Assembly: GCA_934435195.1 (NCBI GenBank)
Contig: CAKSAJ010000009.1
Span: 32,745 to 96,744 of the forward strand
Source of the DNA: an uncultured Schaedlerella sp.
GTDB taxonomy: Bacteria > Bacillota > Clostridia > Lachnospirales > Lachnospiraceae
Length of the DNA: 64,000 bases
Direction: 5' to 3'
Positions within the stretch are counted from its first letter, which is position 1, and the number at the start of each line of letters is the position of its first letter. Below the pieces are notes generated by a model that was not told the DNA's origin, did no database searches, and saw only the letters and a program-made list of their open reading frames with translations. Positions 8,483 through 16,158 of this stretch are shown here, one piece after another. A program made the translations under genes and the position numbers.

Positions 8483-9146
8483 GTTGGATGTGATTCAAGG
8501 TTTTTTTAAGCAGGAGCAGAAAGAAAAAATTGATAAATATCGTATTTTAAATGAAGATGTTGTAAAGGGACAAATCCTTTTTACAGGGTCATCATTGATG
8601 GAACAATTTCCGATAAATGAATTGTTAATGACTGAGAAAATGGATTGTATTATTTACAACCGCGGAGTTGGCGGGTTCACAACAGATGATATGTTAGAAA
8701 ACATGGATGTCCAGGTGTTTGGTACAGAGCCGTCTAAGATTTTTATTAATATTGGAACAAATGATATTAGTAATCCGTCGATTTCTTTTGAGGAAGCACT
8801 TGCACATACCATAACAAATTATGAAAAGATTTTAAAACAGATTAAAGAAAGATTGCCGGAAACAAAGGTGTATATGATGGCATATTATCCTGTTAAAGAG
8901 GATGTTTCGATTCCGGATGGACCTTGGGGAGAAACAATGTTTAAAAATCGAAATAATACAAATATACCGATAGCTAATGAAGCAGTCAAAAAACTGGCTG
9001 ATAAATTTGGCTATACATATATTGATGTGAATAATGGATTGACAGATGCAAATGGAAATTTAAAAGAGGAGTATACGATAGAAGGTGTACATATGTATGC
9101 AAATGCGTATAGGTGTGTTTTAGAAAATCTTAAGCAGTATCTATAA
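8475..9146 (+). CDS. SGNH/GDSL-type hydrolase (acyl esterase)
   Basis: A 223-residue SGNH-fold hydrolase. Block I reads ILFTGSSLM, with the nucleophile Ser40 and Ser in place of the usual Asp of GDS. Block II is the Gly in YNRGVGGFT, block III is IGTND with the oxyanion Asn, and block V is EGVHM, with His as the catalytic base and Glu in place of the usual Asp. No signal peptide is seen, so it acts in the cytoplasm. It starts inside the last codons of the MATE gene, which implies that hydrolysis and export serve the same compound. The family includes lipases, sugar O-acetyl esterases and thioesterases, and the substrate is open. Confidence 0.85.
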   Translation: MSELDVIQGFFKQEQKEKIDKYRILNEDVVKGQILFTGSSLMEQFPINELLMTEKMDCIIYNRGVGGFTTDDMLENMDVQVFGTEPSKIFINIGTNDISNPSISFEEALAHTITNYEKILKQIKERLPETKVYMMAYYPVKEDVSIPDGPWGETMFKNRNNTNIPIANEAVKKLADKFGYTYIDVNNGLTDANGNLKEEYTIEGVHMYANAYRCVLENLKQYL

Positions 9147-9158
9147 GTTGGAGAGCAG

Positions 9159-9246
9159 GTTGGGGAGAGCCGGTTGGGGACGGGGTTAATGGCTTTTTTG
9201 CAAGCAAAAAAGCCATTAACCCCGTCCCCAACCGGCTCTCCCCAAC
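9159..9246. terminator. Very long perfect palindrome acting as bidirectional terminator
   Basis: Arms of 43 bp at 9159-9201 and 9204-9246 are exact reverse complements around a 2-nt centre (AA). The inner part is T6GC-AA-GCA6, so a T-run or A-run lies inside each arm. The outer part is G/C-rich (GGTTGGGG and CCCCAACC). It fills the gap between the convergent SGNH hydrolase and FeoAB genes. The arm length and perfection are unusual for an intrinsic terminator. Confidence 0.75.
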
Positions 9247-9252
9247 TGGCTC

Positions 9253-11589
9253 CTAAATTACCATTCCAATCACATGCACGATCCATGCAGCAACCCAGGC
9301 AATCACACACTGCCAGATTACAACGCCGACTGCCCATCTGCTGCCAAGTTCTCTTTTGACAGAAGCAATTGCGGCTACACATGGTGTATACAACAAACTA
9401 AATACAAGGATGGAGGCAGCGGTTGCTGACGATAATACTGTGCTGATACTTCCTCCAAACAATACACCTAATGTTGATACAACACTTTCTTTGGCCATAA
9501 ATCCGCTGATCAATGCAGTACAAATGCGCCAGTCTCCCATGCCGAGCGGTTTGAATAATGGTACAAGCCATCCGGCGATAACAGCCAGCATACTGTCTGC
9601 GGAATCATTTACCAGATTCAAATGAACGTTAAAGCTTTGCAGGAACCATACGACAATTGTTGCCAATAAAATTACAGTAAATGCACGCTGAAGGAAATCT
9701 TTTGCTTTTTCCCATAATAATTGCATTACATTTTTTGCTCCTGGTAAGCGGTAATTTGGCAGTTCCATTACAAATGGGACTGGTTCTCCTTTAAATAATG
9801 TTCCATTGTATAGAAGTGCTATCAGGATTCCGACTACAATGCCTAACAGATATAAGCCTGCCATGATAAATCCACCTTTTCCCGGAAAAAATACGCTTAC
9901 AAAAAAGGAATAAATTGGCAATTTTGCAGTACAGCTCATGAAAGGAGTCAGCAAAATCGTCATTTTACGATCTCGCTCACTTGTCAATGTGCGAGTTGCC
10001 ATAACTGCCGGAACTGTACAGCCAAAGCCGATAAGCATTGGAACAATGCTTCGTCCGGAAAGTCCAATTTTACGTAATAATTTGTCCATTACAAATGCAA
10101 CACGTGCTATATAGCCACTGTCTTCCATCAAAGAAAGGAAGAAGAACAAGGTCACAATGATCGGAAGGAAACTTAGTACGCTTCCAACACCTGTAAAGAT
10201 TCCATCGATTACAAGGCTGTGGATTGCACTGTTGACATGCCCTGCGGTTAATGCTGCATCTACAAGAGCTGAAATTTTATTAATACCAAACTCCAATATT
10301 CCTTGCAGCCACGCACCGATTACGTTAAATGTTAAGTAAAATACAAGTACCATGATTCCGATAAAACAAGGAATCGCTGTATATTTTCCGGTTAGGATAC
10401 GGTCAATCTTTTCGCTTCGGATACGTTCTTTGCTTTCTTTAGGTTTTATAACAGTCTGTTCGCATAAACGCTCGATAAAGTCAAATCGCATATCCGCAAT
10501 CGCAGCACTTCTATCTACTTCACGCTCTGTTTCCATTTGTTGAACGATATGTTCCAACATTTCTGTTTCGTTCTGGTCTAATTTCAATTTCTCTAAAATC
10601 AGTGGATCGCCCTCAATTGCTTTTGTCGCCGCAAAACGTACAGGAATATCTGCAGCTTCTGCATGATCTTCAATCAAATGAATGACTGCGTGAATACATC
10701 GATGCACAGAGCCATCATGGTCTGTCTTATCACAGAAATCCTGCCTGAGCGGATGCTCCTGATATTTTGCAATATGAATCGCATGCTTTATCAGCTCATT
10801 TACCCCTTCGTTTTTAGCGGCTGAAATAGGAACTACCGGAACACCTAATAAGGCTTCCATTCCATTTACATCGATCGCACCTTGATTTCCGATTACTTCA
10901 TCCATCATATTCAATGCGACAACCATAGGAATGTCCATTTCAAGTAGTTGCATTGTTAAATATAAATTTCGCTCAATATTTGTGGCATCCAAAATATTAA
11001 TAATTGCCTTCGGTTTTTCATCCAATACAAAATTACGGGAAACAATTTCTTCACTGCTGTATGGTGACATAGAATAAATTCCAGGTAAATCGGTAACTTC
11101 CGTATTTGGATATCCTTTTATTGAACCGGACTTTCGATCTACCGTTACCCCCGGGAAGTTTCCTACATGCTGGTTAGAACCGGTCAGTTGATTAAACAAG
11201 GTTGTCTTTCCACAATTCTGATTTCCAACTAATGCATAAGTCAGCATTGTGCCATCGGGCAATGGGTTTTCATCTTCTTTAGAATGGTATTTTCCTTCTT
11301 CACCGAGTCCAGGGTGTGCTGAATCTTTAACACTTTCAATTCGTTTATGCTTCTGGCTTCTTTCTTTGATTTCTTCAATTTCTATTTGAGCCGCCTCTGC
11401 AAGTCGAAGTGTCAGCTCATATCCATGAATCTGAAGTTCCATCGGGTCTCCCATCGGAGCCAGCTTTACTACGGTTACTTCTGCTCCCGGAATCATTCCC
11501 ATATCAAGGAAATGCTGACGAAGTGCACCTTCGCCGCCGACATTTTTAATGACTGCGCTCTTACCAATTTCTAGTTCTTTTAACGTCAT
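9253..11589 (-). CDS. feoB: Ferrous iron transporter, FeoA-FeoB fusion
   Basis: A 778-residue fusion. Residues 1-75 are a FeoA/SH3-like domain (MTLKELEIGKSAVIK...GMIPGAEVTVV). After a charged linker (75-115) comes the FeoB GTPase domain, with G1 GNQNCGKT at 122-129, a G3 DLPG at 167-170 and a G4-like NMMD. A helical GDI region and the FeoB membrane core follow, with Gate motifs (IVPMLIGFGCTVPAVMATRTL and LLYTPCVAAIASVKRELG). It imports Fe2+ across the cytoplasmic membrane. FeoA is usually a separate small protein, so the covalent fusion is notable though known in other Firmicutes. The gene is monocistronic, with a large palindromic terminator downstream. No Fur box was identified with confidence. 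Confidence 0.93.
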   Translation of the reverse strand: MTLKELEIGKSAVIKNVGGEGALRQHFLDMGMIPGAEVTVVKLAPMGDPMELQIHGYELTLRLAEAAQIEIEEIKERSQKHKRIESVKDSAHPGLGEEGKYHSKEDENPLPDGTMLTYALVGNQNCGKTTLFNQLTGSNQHVGNFPGVTVDRKSGSIKGYPNTEVTDLPGIYSMSPYSSEEIVSRNFVLDEKPKAIINILDATNIERNLYLTMQLLEMDIPMVVALNMMDEVIGNQGAIDVNGMEALLGVPVVPISAAKNEGVNELIKHAIHIAKYQEHPLRQDFCDKTDHDGSVHRCIHAVIHLIEDHAEAADIPVRFAATKAIEGDPLILEKLKLDQNETEMLEHIVQQMETEREVDRSAAIADMRFDFIERLCEQTVIKPKESKERIRSEKIDRILTGKYTAIPCFIGIMVLVFYLTFNVIGAWLQGILEFGINKISALVDAALTAGHVNSAIHSLVIDGIFTGVGSVLSFLPIIVTLFFFLSLMEDSGYIARVAFVMDKLLRKIGLSGRSIVPMLIGFGCTVPAVMATRTLTSERDRKMTILLTPFMSCTAKLPIYSFFVSVFFPGKGGFIMAGLYLLGIVVGILIALLYNGTLFKGEPVPFVMELPNYRLPGAKNVMQLLWEKAKDFLQRAFTVILLATIVVWFLQSFNVHLNLVNDSADSMLAVIAGWLVPLFKPLGMGDWRICTALISGFMAKESVVSTLGVLFGGSISTVLSSATAASILVFSLLYTPCVAAIASVKRELGSRWAVGVVIWQCVIAWVAAWIVHVIGMVI

Positions 11590-11752
11590 AGCTTATGTTC
11601 ATCCTTTAATTTAGTTAGTTACTGATAACTTTTTCTCAATTATATCATCTTTTTTCTAAAAGTGAACTGATTTTTGATAATTTTTCTCATTTGCATACTG
11701 ATATTTTTATTCTTTACTTATCAGAACGACCTTGTTTTAAATCATATTTATG

Positions 11753-11781
11753 GTAAAATTTTTTATAAATAAAAATTTTAC
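11753..11781 (+). promoter_or_regulatory. AT-rich dyad directly upstream of the sdaAB ribosome binding site
   Basis: Arms GTAAAATTTTT (11753-11763) and AAAAATTTTAC (11771-11781) are perfect 11-bp reverse complements with a 7-nt centre (TATAAAT). The AGGAGG of sdaAB begins one base after the dyad. It could be an operator or a leader hairpin that modulates translation. No poly-T follows, so it is not a terminator. Confidence 0.4.
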
Positions 11782-11794
11782 AGGAGGCATAAAG

Positions 11795-12463
11795 ATGTCT
11801 TTTATCAGCGTGTTTGATGTTATGGGGCCAAATATGATCGGACCTTCCAGTTCACATACAGCAGGTGCTGCACGTATTGCATTTCTTGCTCAAAAAATGA
11901 TAACAGGTCCCTTAAAGCGTATTGAATTTATCCTTTATGGATCATTTGCAAAAACTTATCAAGGACATGGTACGGATCGTGCACTTCTCGGAGGGATTAT
12001 GGGATTTTCTACCGATGATATGCGTATCCGCAATTCGTTTGAAATAGCAACAGAAAAAGGGTTAGAATATATATTTACACCGAACGAAGAAGAAACCGAT
12101 ATTCATCCAAATACAGTGGATATCATTATGTTGAATGAGGCAGGTCAGCAAATGACGATCCGAGGCGAATCACTCGGCGGCGGGAAAGTCCGCATTTCCA
12201 AAATTAATCAAGTTGATGTAGACTTCACAGGTGAGTACAGTGCAGCTATTGTTATTCAGAAAGATGTTCCGGGAGTAGTTGCTTATATTACAAAATGTCT
12301 CAGTGACAGGCAGGTGAATATTGCTTTTATGAGACTTTTCCGTGAGTCTAAAGGTCATACCGCATATACGATTGTGGAATCAGATGGTATACTCCCGGAA
12401 GATATTGCAGATACAATCCGGCAGAATAAACATGTACAAGACGTTATGGTTGTACAGATGTAA
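11795..12463 (+). CDS. sdaAB: L-serine dehydratase, iron-sulfur-dependent, beta subunit
   Basis: A 222-residue small subunit of the two-subunit [4Fe-4S] L-serine ammonia-lyase, which converts L-serine to pyruvate and ammonia. The N-terminal part carries the MGPNMIGPSSSHTAGAARI signature, and the C-terminal 75 residues form an ACT domain (PGVVAYITKCLSDRQVNIAFMRLF). The open frame begins at 11750, but the ATG at 11795 is preceded by CAGGAGGCATAAAG and starts MSFISVFDVMGPN, the family's normal N-terminus. The alpha subunit follows after 23 bp. This is a standard amino acid fermentation enzyme of Clostridia. Confidence 0.93.
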   Translation: MSFISVFDVMGPNMIGPSSSHTAGAARIAFLAQKMITGPLKRIEFILYGSFAKTYQGHGTDRALLGGIMGFSTDDMRIRNSFEIATEKGLEYIFTPNEEETDIHPNTVDIIMLNEAGQQMTIRGESLGGGKVRISKINQVDVDFTGEYSAAIVIQKDVPGVVAYITKCLSDRQVNIAFMRLFRESKGHTAYTIVESDGILPEDIADTIRQNKHVQDVMVVQM

Positions 12464-12486
12464 TATAAATCAAGGAGAATAACAGT

Positions 12487-13356
12487 ATGGACTTTAAAAA
12501 TGCAAAAGAACTTCTTATATTATGCGAAGAACAAAATTTACCGATCTCCGAGATTATGCGTCAAAGGGAAATTCAGGTTGGAGAACGTGATGCTGTGGAA
12601 ACAGATAAAAAAATGACCCGCGTCCTTGAGATTATGAAGGAGGCAGCATGTTCTCCTATACAACATCCAATCAAATCAATGGGAGGTCTTATCGGAGGAG
12701 AATCAAAAAAACTCTCAGAACACTTTGCAAGCGGGAATGGATTATGTGGAGAACTATTGGAAAAAGCTATGATCTATGCCATGGCAACATTGGAGACAAA
12801 TGCGTCTATGGGCTTGATCGTTGCATCCCCTACTGCAGGGTCAGCTGGTATTGTGCCGGGACTTCTTCTGGCATTTCAAAAAGTACATGGAATATCAGAC
12901 GAAGCAATTCGTCAGGTTTTGTTTAATGCAGGTGCCGTCGGTTATCTTGCCATGCGAAATGCAACGGTTGCCGGTGCTGTCGGCGGCTGCCAGGCAGAGG
13001 TCGGGATCGCATCAGCTATGGCTGCTTCAGCAGCAGTTGAATTAATGGGCGGAACACCAAAACAATGTCTGGATGCAGCATCTACGGTTCTTATGAACAT
13101 GTTAGGTCTGGTCTGTGATCCTGTCGGAGGGCTTGTAGAATATCCATGCCAGAATCGTAACGCAGCAGGGGTTGCCAATGCACTCATTGCTACAGAAATG
13201 GCTCTTGCAGGTGTACCACAGCTTATTCCTTTCGATGAGATGCTCGAGGCGATGTATAAGGTTGGGAAACGGCTCCCGGCAGAACTAAGGGAAACGGCTT
13301 TGGGTGGTTGTGCGGCAACACCATCAGCATGCGAAGCATGTCATTTATGTAATTAA
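12487..13356 (+). CDS. sdaAA: L-serine dehydratase, iron-sulfur-dependent, alpha subunit
   Basis: A 289-residue catalytic subunit. It shows HPIKSMGGLIGGESKKL, the NASMGLIVASPTAGSAGIVPG motif, the GGCQAEVGIASAMAA segment and a cysteine-containing C-terminus (GGCAATPSACEACHLCN), which supply the ligands of the oxygen-labile [4Fe-4S] cluster. An AAGGAGAA ribosome binding site precedes the ATG. It forms an operon with sdaAB, and the aldo/keto reductase gene follows after 23 bp with its own strong AGGAGG. The complete heterodimer would make pyruvate from serine. Confidence 0.93.
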   Translation: MDFKNAKELLILCEEQNLPISEIMRQREIQVGERDAVETDKKMTRVLEIMKEAACSPIQHPIKSMGGLIGGESKKLSEHFASGNGLCGELLEKAMIYAMATLETNASMGLIVASPTAGSAGIVPGLLLAFQKVHGISDEAIRQVLFNAGAVGYLAMRNATVAGAVGGCQAEVGIASAMAASAAVELMGGTPKQCLDAASTVLMNMLGLVCDPVGGLVEYPCQNRNAAGVANALIATEMALAGVPQLIPFDEMLEAMYKVGKRLPAELRETALGGCAATPSACEACHLCN

Positions 13357-13379
13357 TTATTCAAATAGGAGGAATTCAT

Positions 13380-14297
13380 ATGAAGACAATAACTTTGAAC
13401 AACACAAACTTAAGCATTCCTGAAATAGGCATGGGATGTATGCGAATTGTAGAATTAGAAAATGCAGATGCAGTGAAAAGCTGGGTAGATACTGCATTAG
13501 AACATGGGATAAACTTTTTTGACCATGCAGATATTTATGGAAAAGGAAGATGTGAAGAATTATTTGGACAGGTATTGACTCCATCGTTGAGAGAAAAGAT
13601 AATCCTTCAGTCAAAATGTTCTATCCGACCGGGGATAGCCTTTGATTTTTCGAAAGAACATATTTTAAATTCCGTAGATGGGATTTTAAAACGTTTAAAT
13701 ACGGAGTATCTTGATATCTTATTATTGCATCGTCCGGACACTTTGATGGAACCAGAGGAAGTTGCAGATGCATTTCGTATATTAAAAGAAAATGGAAAAG
13801 TACGTCATTTCGGAGTGAGCAATCAGACACCAATGCAGATGGAGCTTCTTAGTAAATATTGTGATGAGCCATTACTTATTAACCAGTTGCAGCTTAGTAT
13901 CGCACATTGTCCGATGATCAATTCCGGAATCAATGCAAATATGTATAATGATAGTGGAATCAATCGTGATGGAGGTGTTTTGGAGTATTGCCGTTTAAAA
14001 GATATTACAATTCAGGCCTGGTCTCCGTTCCAATATGGTATGTTTGAAGGAATCTTTTTAGGAAATGAAAAATTTGCAGAATTAAACAAGGTAATTGATG
14101 ATCTTGCAGAAAAATATAATGTGACAAACAGTGCAATCGCTGTTGCATGGATATTGCGTCATCCGGCAGGAATCCAGACAATTGTTGGGACTACAAACAA
14201 AGACAGGATTGCACAGATCAGTAAAGCTTCCGAGATACGTCTTACAAGAGAAGAGTGGTATGCATTGTACATGGCAGCAGGAAATAAATTGCCGTAA
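13380..14297 (+). CDS. Aldo/keto reductase
   Basis: A 305-residue TIM-barrel NADPH-dependent oxidoreductase. The pattern is that of the bacterial YdhF-like branch: GMGCMRI near the start, GINFFDHADIYGKGRCEELFG (catalytic Asp and Tyr), LLLHRPDTLMEPEEV, GKVRHFGVSNQ, the WSPFQYGMF loop, and a C-terminal cofactor segment WILRHPAGIQTIVGTTNKDRI. E. coli YdhF is a family relative by motif pattern. It is preceded by AGGAGGAATTCAT and follows sdaAA closely, so it is probably the last gene of the serine dehydratase operon, though a functional link is not obvious. The physiological carbonyl substrate is unknown. Confidence 0.9.
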   Translation: MKTITLNNTNLSIPEIGMGCMRIVELENADAVKSWVDTALEHGINFFDHADIYGKGRCEELFGQVLTPSLREKIILQSKCSIRPGIAFDFSKEHILNSVDGILKRLNTEYLDILLLHRPDTLMEPEEVADAFRILKENGKVRHFGVSNQTPMQMELLSKYCDEPLLINQLQLSIAHCPMINSGINANMYNDSGINRDGGVLEYCRLKDITIQAWSPFQYGMFEGIFLGNEKFAELNKVIDDLAEKYNVTNSAIAVAWILRHPAGIQTIVGTTNKDRIAQISKASEIRLTREEWYALYMAAGNKLP

Positions 14298-14308
14298 ATC
14301 TTAAAGAG

Positions 14309-14350
14309 AGGATTTTGAGCGTTCATGATTGAAAATTATAGCAAAATCCT
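14309..14350 (+). terminator. Weak hairpin downstream of the aldo/keto reductase
   Basis: Arms AGGATTTTG (14309-14317) and CAAAATCCT (14342-14350) are perfect 9-bp complements with a 24-nt loop. No T-run follows, so a terminator role is tentative. Confidence 0.3.
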
Positions 14351-14432
14351 ATGACTTATGTTAGACTTTCGTTATAAGAATTTACATTATAAAAGATAGA
14401 AAAAAGAAATAACAGGAAGGCGGAGTAAAGAG

Positions 14433-14882
14433 ATGAAATGTCCATATTGTGGTCATCCGGATACAAAGGTAATAGATTCCAGACCGGCAGAAGAAAATAA
14501 TGCAATTCGAAGAAGGAGAGCATGCGATGTCTGTGGAAAAAGATTTACGACTTATGAGAAAGTAGAGACGATCCCATTAATTGTGATCAAAAAAGATAAT
14601 AACCGTGAACAGTATAATCGTACTAAAATTGAAAATGGTATACTTCATGCATGCTATAAACGTCCGGTGCCGGCAGAACGAATTAAAGAGACGGTAGATG
14701 CAATCGAGCTTGCAATCTTCAAGCGAGAAGAAAAAGAGATACCAAGTCAGGAAATCGGCGAGATCGTAATGGAAAAATTAAAAGATCTCGATCCCGTTGC
14801 GTATGTAAGATTCGCATCGGTGTATCGTCAATTTAAAGATGTTAATACATTTATGGATGAGCTTAAGATGTTCTTAGAGTAA
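14433..14882 (+). CDS. nrdR: Transcriptional repressor NrdR
   Basis: A 149-residue protein with an N-terminal zinc ribbon (CPYCGHPDTKVIDSRP...CDVCGKRFTTYE: four cysteines at C3, C6, C31 and C34) and an ATP-cone domain from about residue 49. NrdR senses ATP/dATP and represses ribonucleotide reductase genes by binding NrdR boxes. Length and order match the family exactly. An AGGAAGGCGG ribosome binding site precedes it. The acylphosphatase gene follows after 34 bp. No nrd gene is present in the window. Confidence 0.96.
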   Translation: MKCPYCGHPDTKVIDSRPAEENNAIRRRRACDVCGKRFTTYEKVETIPLIVIKKDNNREQYNRTKIENGILHACYKRPVPAERIKETVDAIELAIFKREEKEIPSQEIGEIVMEKLKDLDPVAYVRFASVYRQFKDVNTFMDELKMFLE

Positions 14883-14916
14883 TTAAGATGAACATATTAG
14901 AAGGAGCAGTGATAGT

Positions 14917-15186
14917 ATGGGTGAAGTAAGAAAACATATTGTATTTCAAGGCAGGGTACAAGGTGTTGGATTTCGATATACTGCAAAGTATATGGCCCAG
15001 TCTCTTGGCTTAGTCGGATGGGTACAGAATGAATGGGACGGAACCGTTACAATGGAAGTACAGGGACGAGAAAATCTTATCAATAAATTGCTGGTCGGAT
15101 TAAATCATGGGCGCTATATTGAAATCGAATGGATGGATGCGAAAGAGATTCCATTGGAAAAAGAATCCGGTTTTCGTGTGAGGTAA
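14917..15186 (+). CDS. acyP: Acylphosphatase
   Basis: An 89-residue single-domain acylphosphatase that hydrolyses carboxyl-phosphate bonds such as acetyl phosphate or 1,3-bisphosphoglycerate. The signature GRVQGVGFRYTAKYMA (about residues 12-27) holds the phosphate-binding loop with catalytic Arg, and the catalytic Asn lies in GWVQNEWDGTV (about 35-45). It is preceded by GAAGGAGCAG. It is the last of a small nrdR-acyP unit and is separated by only 6 bp from the FadR-type regulator, so the three genes may be co-transcribed. Confidence 0.93.
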   Translation: MGEVRKHIVFQGRVQGVGFRYTAKYMAQSLGLVGWVQNEWDGTVTMEVQGRENLINKLLVGLNHGRYIEIEWMDAKEIPLEKESGFRVR

Positions 15187-15192
15187 AAAGAT

Positions 15193-15912
15193 ATGCGTCA
15201 AAATGAAGCATTAGAGAAAAAAACACTTGGTCAAAAAACAGAAGACAGACTGATGAAATATATTCTGGATCGTCCAATTCAAATCGGAGAGAAGATTCCG
15301 AATGAGTATGCACTTACAGAGTTGTTTGATGTTGGGCGAAGCACGATCAGAGAAGCTGTGAAAGGGCTGGTGTCAAGAGGGGTTCTGGAAGTCCGGCGAG
15401 GAGACGGAACTTATGTAATCAGCACCAGTTATATGGAAAATGATGTGCTGGGATTTGGCAGAATCCGAGATAAATATCAGCTGGCTTTGGATTTGTTTGA
15501 GGTTCGATTAATGATCGAACCGGAAGTTGTGACATGGGCTTGCAAAAGAGCGACAGAGGAGCAGATCGATAAGGCAGAACAACTTTGTGACGAGATAGAA
15601 AAACTTTATAATCAGGGTGTGGATCACATTTATAAAGATATCGAATTTCATTGTTTTCTTGCCAAACTAAGTGGAAATGTAGTAGTAGAACGATTATTGC
15701 CGGTTATAAATACAGCAGTGGTGACATTTGCAAATATAACATATCGTAGTTTGAAAAATGAAACGCTCACAACACACAGGGCAATTGTGAAAGCATTGCG
15801 TACAAGAGATGCAGTTGGAGCAAGATGTGCGATGATCATGCATCTTACTTATAACAGACAGGTGATTATGGAACTTTTAGAAGAAAGAAATAAAAATACA
15901 TCTGATGTTTAA
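15193..15912 (+). CDS. GntR-family regulator, FadR subfamily, likely for the sugar-acid operon
   Basis: A 239-residue regulator with an N-terminal winged helix (residues about 10-80: MKYILDRPIQIGEKIPNEYALTELFDVGRSTIREAVKGLVSRGVLEVRRGDGTYV) and a C-terminal all-helical FCD effector domain. In the FCD domain, Asp/His residues (FEVRLMIEPEVV, IEFHCFLAKLSG, THRAIVKAL) would bind a metal and an organic acid. FCD regulators usually sense sugar acids or other carboxylates and repress adjacent genes. Here the permease, dehydratase, kinase and aldolase for a sugar acid follow immediately. A terminator-like hairpin at 15960-15992 ends this transcript before the gntP promoter. Confidence 0.88.
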   Translation: MRQNEALEKKTLGQKTEDRLMKYILDRPIQIGEKIPNEYALTELFDVGRSTIREAVKGLVSRGVLEVRRGDGTYVISTSYMENDVLGFGRIRDKYQLALDLFEVRLMIEPEVVTWACKRATEEQIDKAEQLCDEIEKLYNQGVDHIYKDIEFHCFLAKLSGNVVVERLLPVINTAVVTFANITYRSLKNETLTTHRAIVKALRTRDAVGARCAMIMHLTYNRQVIMELLEERNKNTSDV

Positions 15913-15959
15913 AATAAAAGGAAAACGTATAGTAAAGTATAATAGTGAAAATATACAAA

Positions 15960-15997
15960 AATAGTGCTGTTTTTATTATGAACAGCATTATTTTTTT
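15960..15997 (+). terminator. Intrinsic terminator after the FadR-type regulator
   Basis: Arms AATAGTGCTGTT (15960-15971) and AACAGCATTATT (15981-15992) pair with one mismatch around a 9-nt loop and are followed by a T-run. Confidence 0.75.
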
Positions 15998-16036
15998 GCA
16001 CTTTTTGTGAAAAATAAAGTATATACATCACATGTA

Positions 16037-16064
16037 TTGAAAGAAAAACAAGGGTTGTTATAAT
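16037..16064 (+). promoter_or_regulatory. Promoter of the gluconate-type permease operon
   Basis: A -35 TTGAAA (16037-16042), 16-bp spacer and perfect -10 TATAAT (16059-16064) lie 95 bp before the permease start and after the upstream terminator. The 60 bp downstream (GAAGTC..., GACGTC) is a plausible place for the regulator to bind, but I see no convincing palindrome. Confidence 0.6.
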
Positions 16065-16158
16065 GAAGTCAAGTTCAGATAAGACGTCAGATTTGAAAAG
16101 CTGAAAAGGATATTTACAGGAAAAAATTAAGTGATGAAAATTAGAGGAGGAAGATGAA

